From Porogramme epimiltina (Eukaryota > Basidiomycota > Agaricomycetes > Polyporales > Polyporaceae), in NCBI GenBank assembly GCA_900155495.1, contig FTLJ01000861.1, positions 1 to 31,717 of the forward strand: DNA of 31,717 bases, written 5' to 3'. Below are positions 1 to 9,280 of the stretch, piece after piece. Each line of letters begins with the position of its first letter. The stretch's first letter is position 1. The notes under the pieces were generated by a model. The model saw nothing but the letters and a program-made list of their open reading frames with translations, ran no database searches and was not told the origin of the DNA. The position numbers and the translations under genes are program-made.

Positions 1-2284
1 CTGACGCGCCCCTCACGCAGAAGTACAGGTCCGTCCGGCACGGCATGATCAGCCCCTCCGCCCGCACCCCGCCCAGCGCCTCCCCCAGCGCCCCCGCCTC
101 CCCCCCCCCCCCGACGCCGACGCCGACGCCCCGCCCGCCGCTCGTCACGTCCCCCCGCTGCCACGTCTCCGCCAGCGCGAGCATGTCGTTCGCGTCCCAC
201 CTGGCCACAAACCGGCCCTCCCACGCCTCCCGTGTGAATGCCTCCAGCGTCGGGTACCTGTCCAGTCCCCGGCCCGGGCCACCCGTCAGCGCTCGTCCGT
301 CTCAGCACCCACCGAGCCAACGCCAGCAGCAGCAGTCGCCGTTGCTAACGCCGCCGCAGACGCAACCCCAAGCTCAAGTGACAGGCGTACTCACGTTCCG
401 TTCATCTTGTACAGGTGCTCGCGGAACCACTGGCGTAAAGTGGCGCCGCGTACCCGGAACCCAGATAGACCAGCCGTCGTGTTAGCGCCCGTTCACAATA
501 GACAGCAGGGACCTCACCGTCTGTCCGTACGCCCACGCGCTGTACGCCCGCGCGAATGCCCGGATGCCCATCTCTGGCGTCGCGGTGTAGTGCCCGCCCT
601 TGAAGTCCGCCGACGCCTTCAGCGCCGCCTTCGGGCCCTCCAGAAAACTGCACGCACGCCATCAGCCACCGCGCGACGGACGAGCATCCGCACGACCGGG
701 CGCGTCCCGCAAGCCGCGCACCGGCGCAACGCGGAACGCGCCTCCCCGGAAGTGACGGACGCAGCGAACGCGAACGAAGAAAAGAACGGCACGCACCAGA
801 TGTTGTGCGGGCTCGTGCGCGCGGACGAGCAGATGGCGACGAACTTCTCGACAACGTCGGGGTAGATGGTCGCCCAGTGGTACGCCTGCGAAGAAGGGCC
901 GTCCCCCGCGACCGTCAGACGCACGTCAGATACGCATCGAACCTCCCCCACCCCCCACCCCGCGAACGCGGCCCCCTCGCGACCTCGACGCCCACAATGC
1001 TACAGAACCCAGCCCGGGTGGCAGGCATCTCCCCCGGATGCAGTCCGGCGCGGCCGCAGCGGGCGCCCCCGGGCGGACGTTCGCCGCCTCGCGCACACAC
1101 CACCTGCCTCCCCCCCCTACCCCCAGGCACAGTGACCTCTCGCACAAAAATGCGCTCACCTGCTGGCCGCCCATGGAAAACCCGACGACGCAACGGACCT
1201 TCTCTACGCCCAGGTGGCGCAGCACCGCGTACTGCGCCCTTCTGTCGTCCACATCCCAAACGTCCACCGTCAGCGCAATTTCCGGCCGCCCGGCGCGACG
1301 TCCAAAGGAGCGCCGGCACGAGCTCGCGGCGGTCGGGCCACTCACATATTGTCTTCGTAGGATACCGCCGGGAAGTAGGGCCCATTGTACGGCGCGGGCT
1401 GCCGACACAAGGAACGTCTATCAGCGCGGGGTTAGGCCGGGGGCGGCCTGGGAGGGGAGGCGGCGGCGGCGGCGGCGGCAGTGGCCACACCCGCGCCGCG
1501 CCGCGCGAACCCCCTCTCTCAGGCCCCAGGACGTGACGCACCGTGTTTGACGGCGAAGACGACTGTCGATGCCCCGCACGTCACCCCACACAATTCCGAC
1601 AGGGCATCGGGGGGGGGGTGAAAGGGGAGGAGGAAGGGCGCAAAACCGCCGCGGAAAAAAAACGTCCAAACGTCAGCGCGCCGCCCACCCGTTCGACCGC
1701 CGCGCCAGCAGCAGCAGCTCCGCTCACCTCGCCGTTGCAGAAGAGCGCGAACGTCACCACAAAGTGCTTGGTCGGGTCGAGGGCCTTCGAACGTCGGCGC
1801 CGCGCGCGGAGATGAGATAGATTAACACGCCTCGTTACGTATGTCCCGCCAGGAGGGGAAGGAAGCGGCGCGCGCGCGCGCCCGCACGTACGCACCTTGT
1901 CCTCCCCGACGAGGTACAGCTGGCCTGTGACGCCCCGTGCAATCCAATCCGATCCAGTCGTACGACGCGTGCAGACGTCTCCTGTCAGTACCCGCGCTTG
2001 CACACACACACCCGTACGCGAGACACGGCGTGGACCGGGGAGGCGTCGACAGCCAGCCAGTCAGCCAGCCATCGAGCCAACCAGCCACCCGTCCGGCCAG
2101 ACAAGCGTCAAGCGCACTCACTCCCTAGCCCCAGTTTGGCCCCGTAGCACGTCGGAAACACGACGCACGGGTTTCCCGGGTCGCCGTACGTCTGGTACGC
2201 CGTCACCGCGTCCGGGATGACGCCGCCGAGCACCTTGAACCGGCCGTGGTGGTAATACTTGATCGGATTCGGGCTGTCGCTCAT
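1..2284 (-). CDS. Homoserine O-acetyltransferase-like (MetX-like) alpha/beta-hydrolase, 3' end outside the window
   Basis: The protein belongs to the MetX-like alpha/beta-hydrolase family. True members acylate homoserine for methionine synthesis; many fungal paralogues have no known substrate. Ten exons could be joined in phase: 2284-2122, 1924-1896, 1784-1728, 1562-1542, 1398-1346, 1241-1160, 885-797, 647-518, 429-395 and 257 to about 17. The start is the first ATG before the conserved opening; an in-frame GTG at 2293 is not needed. Visible signatures are GESSSPSNTPAPYNGP near residues 82-97, the nucleophile elbow GFSMGGQQ (Ser about 130), SARTSPHNICFLEGPK, and MPCRTDLYF, whose Asp (about 295) fits the second triad residue. 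The catalytic His must lie beyond the left edge. A Gly/Val-rich stretch (about residues 258-274) sits where relatives have a short loop. Fold confidence is high; the substrate is not shown by the sequence. Confidence 0.88.
1459..1479 (+). repeat. (GGC)7 trinucleotide microsatellite in an intron
   Basis: Seven uninterrupted GGC units lie inside the intron between the 21-nt microexon and the next exon of the MetX-like gene, so their length can vary without changing the protein. Confidence 0.85.
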
Positions 2285-2860
2285 CGCTGCCACTGGGTGC
2301 GCAAGTTCCGTGAGCGCGTCGCGTCGGTCGCAGTCGGCGGCCAGTCAGTAGGAGTCCGAGAGGGGGGGCGAGCGAGCGTCGGCCTCCGCCCTCTCCCCCT
2401 CGAGGCTTGATTAAGCATTCCCATGGCCGCTATCTCTCGGACGAGCCTCGCTCTCACACACCCATCTGCGCATGAATAGGTCCCTGTGTGGTCATCTGAT
2501 TATGGCAGGCGACACGGCGGGACAGCGACGGACCGAATTACGCTCAAACCCCACGATCGGCGAATGTGGGAGAGCAGGGGCAGTATTCTTATCACGACTA
2601 CGTCACCTTACACGCTTGAAATAACTGGTTCATCGGCACATCGACGCCCCTTGGTCGCGGGCTAACGTTGCCGACGTGCCTCGAGAACAAGGGCTTTTGC
2701 TATTCGGAAACTGAATGCAATCCGTGGTGTTTGTTATAGGTGACATACTACAACAATTTTGGGTGAGAGTCCGAGGAACAATCCACACGCTGTCGTCCAT
2801 CAAATGAATGTCGACCGAACAGGCCACAAACCAAGAGAACGCCTTGGAGGGCTGGACCGC
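2285..2860. other. Intergenic gap between two tandem minus-strand genes
   Basis: This stretch holds the promoter of the MetX-like gene and the 3' flank of the FKBP gene. I see no open frame with family signatures on either strand and no clear TATA or RNA gene. The part next to the MetX-like start (about 2340-2400) is rich in G on the plus strand and in C/T towards the end. Confidence 0.5.
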
Positions 2861-4376
2861 TTACTTGATCTCGAGCAGCTTAACCTCTGTCGAAGGTGTC
2901 AGAACCGACATCGCTACGAAACCGGGGCACATACCGAAGACGAGCGTCGAGTTGCCAGGAATGCCAGGTTGCCCCCTCTTTCCGTACGCCATCGGCGCGG
3001 GGATGGTGAGAAGACGCTCTCCACCAACTTGCATGCCAACAATACCGATGTCCCAGCCTAGAGAAACAGTTGAAAAATAGATCGCCTTTGAAGGAGAGGT
3101 ATTACGTACCCTTGATAACCTCGCCCTTGCCGAGGTGGAATGTGAACTAGGAGTCCTTTAGTATCGGCTCATATTGTTGTCCAACAATACACTCACAGGC
3201 TTGCCCCTGGTGTTCTGGTCGAACATCTTGCCGTTCGTGAGCTTGCCAATGTACCGCATGCTCACGGTGTCGCCCGCCTTCGCCTTGGGGCCCGCACCAA
3301 CTTTGTGGTCGTCGACCTGGATCCCGCCCTGGAGGGTTTTCGGCTCGGCCTTCTTCTCAGCCTTGTCAGCCTTCTCCTTCTTCTCCTTCTTGCCCTTCTC
3401 CTCGCTCTTCTTCTTTTCCTCGGGCTTGGTCGGGGCTTCGACTGCCTCGCCGTCCGCACCCTTCATCTTCTTCTGCTTCTTCTTCTGCGACTTGGAGAGC
3501 TTGCCGTCGTCGGTCTCCATAGCGTCCGACTCGCGGGGACGCTTCTTGGAATCCTTCGCCGGCGCCGCGTCTTCGATGACCTCCTCGAACCGCCTGTATA
3601 GGTGTTCATAAATATATACGAGCCTCGGGAAATTTCGACGCACCCCTCATCGTCGCTAGGGATATCAAGGTCCTCCGGGTCAATCTCAACGTCGGAGCTG
3701 ACGTCACGGAGGTCGAAATCCTCCTCAGACTCCTCATCAGAGTAGGGGTCCTGGTCCGGGCCGCGCTGGTCTGGAGGAGCGGTCAGGGGTAAGTTTAGAC
3801 GCGGGTAGTGTAGTGGCGCACCGATGTAGTTTCCAGTCAAATAGACAGTGCTTGAGATATCATTGAGTACGCTGGCATGGCATAGACTTAGGACGTTGAA
3901 ACTCACTTCTTGCCGACGACTTCGACCAAGAACTCGTCCTCTTCCCCAAGAATAACGTCGACCGTAGCTTGCTCGATCTGTAAAACAGTTACGCCGTGCT
4001 CGTTCGAAAGGAACCGTCGCCCCTGCATACCTTTCCAGGAGTAAGGGAGCACAGAACTGTGGTGGAAAGCTGCCCAGGCTTGTCCTCATCCTCATCCTCC
4101 TCTTTATCCTCCTCGTCCTCATCTTCCTCGTCACTGTCGCCACCCTGACCAGGCGTACGGTAGACGAGCTTGACGGTAGTGCGGCCGGATTCATCCTCAA
4201 GCTCGTCACCCAGCGCGACATTGGTGATCCTCACGTCCGCCGGCGGCGAGATTACCCCAGGCTCGCCGGGGGTAACAACCATGCTCCTACAAATGCGGCA
4301 GCATGTACGCGTTAGCATGTCTGATGTACGCGCCCCTCTCATATAGAACGCACCAGATAGCGACAGCGACAGCCAT
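2861..4376 (-). CDS. FPR4: Nucleolar FKBP-type peptidyl-prolyl cis-trans isomerase (FPR3/FPR4 type)
   Basis: This is a prolyl isomerase of the yeast Fpr3/Fpr4 class, known to act in the nucleus and nucleolus as a histone chaperone and isomerase. Nine exons join in phase to 362 aa: 4376-4354, 4286-4031, 3977-3907, 3850-3822, 3770-3644, 3593-3197, 3146-3110, 3057-2935 and 2886-2861. The N-terminus ([18 protein letters not shown]) is the nucleoplasmin-like segment typical of the class. Acidic runs follow (about residues 58-76 and 130-168), then a Lys-rich low-complexity linker. A C-terminal FKBP domain (about 255-362) carries [51 protein letters not shown] and the ending [13 protein letters not shown]. 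The aromatic and Asp residues of the active site are present, so an active isomerase is expected. It is divergent from ARPC4. Whether it corresponds to Fpr3 or Fpr4 cannot be told; most basidiomycetes have one such gene. Confidence 0.95.
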
Positions 4377-4592
4377 TTTTGAGTAGGAAAGGGTAAGAAG
4401 GTTGAAAACGAAGGCAAGTTGCAACACGCGCGTCAGACGCGTCCTAGAAATTTGAGCGCGCGTAGTCCTCGGGCCGCAGACGCCCGCTCACTCGGCGCTT
4501 CGTCGCGCTTGTCCCTTTCATCTACCAGATATATCGAGTGCACTCCTCCACCTCCTCCGGCCCACCACAGTCCTCTCTTATACGCTTCCGCC
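4377..4592. promoter_or_regulatory. Divergent promoter region FPR4 / ARPC4
   Basis: Only 216 bp separate the two divergent start codons, so the genes must share this region. On the ARPC4 side a pyrimidine-rich leader occupies about 4540-4590, a common feature just upstream of basidiomycete coding starts. No canonical TATA box stands out. The promoter role is inferred from position. Confidence 0.55.
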
Positions 4593-5439
4593 ATGGTACG
4601 CAACCCTCAATACCGAGTTAAATGGTACCATACCGATCTGATCTTCTTCAGTCTAACGTTCTCCGTCCCTACCTCGCGGCAGTAAGGTCGACCTTGACGG
4701 CTGCGCTCACGCTTGAGGATTTCTCCTCCCAGGTACGCCTCCACTTATATGAGCTGAGAATTTGAGAACACTTAGCCCCTTGTATGTGCTAGATTGTTGA
4801 GCGTCACAACAAGCCAGAGGTCGAGGTCGGGTGCGTGGGGGAGACGATCCGTTTCATTCAAATGTCACTGATATGATGCCACATGCAGCGCCTCCAAGGA
4901 AGTCCTCCTCAACCCCCTCACGATATCGCGGAATGAGAACGAGCGCGTCCTCATTGAGCCCTCAGTGAACTCTGTGCGGATAAGCATCAAGATCAAGCAG
5001 GCGGACGAGATCGAGCGGATACTCTGCCACAAGTTCACTCGGTTCATGATGCAGCGAGCGGAGAGTTTCATTGTCCTGAGAAGGAAACCGGTCAAGGTGC
5101 GTACTACTAGTTGACTCTGTGGTTCACAGATCTCAAGAGCACGACAAATGCAGGGCTACGACATCTCCTTCCTCATCACCAACAACCACACGGATACCAT
5201 GCTTAAGCATAAGATCGTGGACTTTATCATCCAGTTGCGTGCCCCCCACACGAGTATCTCCCGGGTTACTGACAGGATGCACAGATTCATGGAGGAAGTA
5301 GACAAGGAAATCAGCGAGATGAAACTCAGCCTGAACGCACGCGCACGTGTGGTAGCGGAGTCGTACCTGAGCGCAGTGAGTAGACATTGTTTACATTAAA
5401 GCAAGCCCGAGCTCACACGCTATGCAGTTCAATGCGTGA
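4593..5439 (+). CDS. ARPC4: Actin-related protein 2/3 complex subunit 4 (ARPC4, p20)
   Basis: This is a structural subunit of the Arp2/3 complex, which nucleates branched actin filaments at the cortex and at endocytic sites. Seven coding exons join in phase to 170 aa, about the usual length: 4593-4595, 4652-4732, 4793-4830, 4889-5096, 5154-5233, 5285-5375 and 5428-5439. The family sequence is clear: [87 protein letters not shown] and [20 protein letters not shown]. Two oddities are that the first coding exon is the ATG alone and the last is 12 nt (FNA-stop). The fifth coding intron has a poor donor (GTTGCG), is 51 nt and has no stop in frame. The start is fixed because the conserved N-terminus begins at the second exon and only the ATG before the intron supplies a Met. 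Confidence 0.96.
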
Positions 5440-5838
5440 TAGATTCCACTGCTGGGAGCCGTCGATCATGTCATGTTTTGCCCCACGTTGGACGACGGGA
5501 TCGCCGATGTTGGCGAGCTACGGAGGTTACATGCTCGACTTGTAAAGTAGACGGCACGGGAGGGACAATAAATGTAACAACAACTACTATAGGAGAACGG
5601 CGTGATGTTGTGCTCTCTGCGGTAAATGTGCTATTCTGTCTCATTGCTGCGGCAAGGCCCTGAGGATGCCAGTGAGCTTGTAGCTGCAGCTAGCTGCGTG
5701 GTGGCAGGCGCCGGTGATATGACGTACGTGTCTGCGGCCATGCTGCGGGCGGCTGCTTGCTACGGCCAACTTTAAACGGCCCTAATCGCGCGGTGACGTT
5801 CGCGCTCCCCGTCTGCCACATCTTTCCTCTCTACCGTC
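5440..5838. other. Intergenic gap ARPC4 / FIT-family gene
   Basis: It contains the 3' flank of ARPC4 and the promoter of the next plus-strand gene. Two TGACG motifs (TGACGTAC near 5720 and TGACGTTC near 5792) resemble bZIP half-sites. A pyrimidine-rich run, about 5803-5838, abuts the next ATG. No gene is visible. Confidence 0.45.
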
Positions 5839-6751
5839 ATGCCCCCCTCTCGCTCGCTAGTCGCCGCAATAGCAACAACCTCATCTATTGTGCTATTTGG
5901 AACTGTATATTCAGTGATCAACGACACATACCTCGATACCTCCAATCCCCTACTCACCTCCCTCCCTCACCATCTCCATGCAACCGACTACTTCGCGTCG
6001 AAGAAGAATCCATTCAACGTCTACTTCGTGAAGAAACTTTGGGCGTGGATCACAGCCGCATTCCTCTTCCACTTCTTTACCTCCTCACCCGCCGCGCGCA
6101 CGCGCATCCGGTTCGCCCAATTCGCGCTCGCGACCTCCGTCTGGCTCGCCTTCACCTCCTGGTTCTTCGGGCCCTCCGTGCTCGACCGCCTCATCGTCTC
6201 CACGGGCGGCGAGTGCACGCTGCATCTCCCCTCCGGCGCAGCCGTCGTGGTCCCCGCGGAATACTGCGTCACGCGTACGCGGCTCTCCCCCGAGACACAT
6301 CCCGCGCTCTTCCCTGCCTCGCTCCTGCTCCCCGCGGACGGCGCATGGACAGGCACGCCGCGCCTGCGCAAGGGACACGACGTCTCTGGGCACATATTCC
6401 TCCTCACGCTCGCCGCGCTCTTCCTCGTCGACCAGCTCCGGGCGTCGTTCCGCGGCCCACCGCCATGGTCGGGCCCCCATGTACTCGCCGTAGTGTTCGC
6501 GTGGGCGGTGACGTTCGCGTGCATGTTCATGATGTACACGACGAGCGTGTACTTCCATACGCCGTTTGAGAAGCTTACGGGATACGGTGAGTTCTTGGTT
6601 TGTGGTTGCATGAATGCATCTAATCTAGTGTGTGCTAGCTCTTGGGCTTGCAAGCTTTGCGGTCACCCAACTGCCGCTCTCATTTGGTCCCGCATACACT
6701 TCGCCTATCATGCCTTCATCCAAGAAGCCCGTCACTACGAAATCTTCATGA
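5839..6751 (+). CDS. SCS3: FIT/Scs3-family ER membrane protein (fat storage-inducing transmembrane family)
   Basis: FIT proteins sit in the ER membrane and support lipid-droplet budding; mammalian FIT2 has acyl-CoA diphosphatase activity. Two exons (5839-6586 and 6639-6751) join in phase to 286 aa. The intron runs GTGAGT to TGTGCTAG. A nearer AG (TTGCAAG) puts the tail in another frame and gives a less plausible C-terminus. Family features are several hydrophobic segments (about 7-27, 66-82, 93-112, 183-200 and 213-233) and the short block KKNPFNVYFVKKLWAW. The two catalytic His are present in SGHIFLLTLAALFLVDQL (His185) and VYFHTPFEKLTG (His240). The protein ends in a Lys/Ser-rich tail (SSKKPVTTKSS). 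Both His are present, so an active enzyme is expected. It is convergent with HEM2. Confidence 0.9.
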
Positions 6752-7001
6752 CACGTGAGATTTTTACACCGGCCCCCACCGAGCAGAAAGTTAATTGATA
6801 TGTCTATAGGACAACTCCGGCACCCTGACAGTTACTTCGGGCTGCTAATCATGCTGGACACGATGCGCATGTAAATTACAATGCCTCTTTTGGGACCCTT
6901 GGGGACCTAGAGTTTCATTTTGAGATGCACAACCGTACATCACTATATAATATATAATATTACACCCTGCCGTGTTCCATTAGTATACATCCATTGTATG
7001 T
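6752..7001. terminator. Convergent 3' region between FIT-family gene and HEM2
   Basis: The 250-bp convergent gap contains an AT-rich block around 6940-6965 (TATATAATATATAATATTA) that can serve as a poly(A) or efficiency element for both strands. Overlapping 3' UTRs are likely. This is inferred from base composition and position. Confidence 0.45.
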
Positions 7002-8209
<1,208 letters not shown>

Positions 8210-9280
8210 GGGCTCGAGCTGGACGTCAGGCGGCGGCGCAGGAGAGGATTGGGAGTCCAGGGCGGGCTCAGGGCAGCGATAGATTTATGGGCGAGGCGAA
8301 GGGGTGAGAACGACCGACGTGGCGGGAGAGCGAGCACTGTTAAATGGTCGCGCTGGGACGGTGTGTGGGACTGACTGCGACGGCCTTGCACGGCAGCGAG
8401 CTCGCGCCCGACGGGCGGCGGCTCCCGTTCCCACGCACAGCGGGCGCTCTGGAGGAAGACAGCTCGGACGACCGGGACTCCTGCGCGTACCAGTGCCCGT
8501 CTCCCACCATCGAGCGCGGCCGACGTGTCTTTCTCTCGCCCTATGGCCACGCTCTCATCTCCAACAAGTCGGTGCCTGTGAATCTCGTCGCGCGCCCGTT
8601 CGTTTTTTTGGGTTTCATATTAGGTATATGGCCACACGTCGAAGACACATCGACGGTAAGGGGGAAGAGACCTAGGAAGGGCGTATAAGAAAAGGATGGG
8701 GGGGCAAGAAGGGGAATGGGTGTACGAGAAAGGGGGGAGGGTATTATAGAAAGGGGAATCGTGAATAGGAAAGGGGAAGGGCGCATGGGAAGAGGAGGGG
8801 GGTATGGGAAAGAGGAAGGGATACGAGAGAGGAAGACTGAAGAATCTGGAGACAGGGAAGGCGAGAGGAATTGGACGAGGGAGGGATTGATGGGAATGCA
8901 GGGATGGGGGAAAGGGATAGGAGAAGAGGGAAACGAATATAGGAGACTACGGTGAGAGAGCGAGGAGAAAGCGTACGCATATGGGGAATAAATAGACTAT
9001 ACGAAAGCTATAGTACTTTTGAGTGTGCCTGAGCATCGAATTAAGTCGTAAAGGAGGACGTTCCGACCGAGATAAGGACCAGAGAGAAGTAAATGTAAGA
9101 AAAAGTGAGAAAAAAATGGAGGAGACCTCGGAGAGCGACATGGAACGCGACGGAAAGCGAAGATGGCCGATGGACAGCCGTGGAGTACAGGCGCAAGTCC
9201 GCGAGATCTGCGGAATGCGCATCACCACCCGAGTGGAGGGAAGCCTGCGTAAGGCCAACAGCCCCGAAGAGAGTTAGGAA
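8210..9280. other. Intergenic gap HEM2 / kinase with a purine-rich block
   Basis: About 1.07 kb lie between the HEM2 start and the stop of the next minus-strand gene. The stretch near HEM2 (8210-8650) is GC-rich without a recognisable coding frame and is probably its promoter and leader. From about 8656 the plus strand turns strongly purine-rich. Short open frames here show only Gly/Arg/Glu-type low complexity. Confidence 0.5.
8656..8960 (+). repeat. Polypurine (G/A-rich) tract
   Basis: Roughly 300 bp are almost entirely G and A on the plus strand, with recurring AAGGGG, GAGAGG and GGGAA words and few C or T. A weaker purine bias continues to about 9180. On the HEM2 coding strand this is a long CT-rich block 450-750 bp upstream of its start codon. 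No repeat unit of fixed length is visible. Confidence 0.7.

Noticed and set aside
805..1541. Open frames of over 200 codons on both strands within the MetX-like gene
   Set aside because: They run through exons and introns of the real gene in other frames; the joined exons match the enzyme family, whereas these do not match any family.
3174..3611. Plus-strand open frame rich in Leu, Phe and Ser
   Set aside because: It is the antisense shadow of the Lys/Glu-rich linker of the FKBP gene, which is supported by the domains on either side.
6085..6653. Minus-strand open frames opposite the FIT-family gene
   Set aside because: The plus strand carries the family's hydrophobic segments and catalytic His; the minus frames are low complexity.
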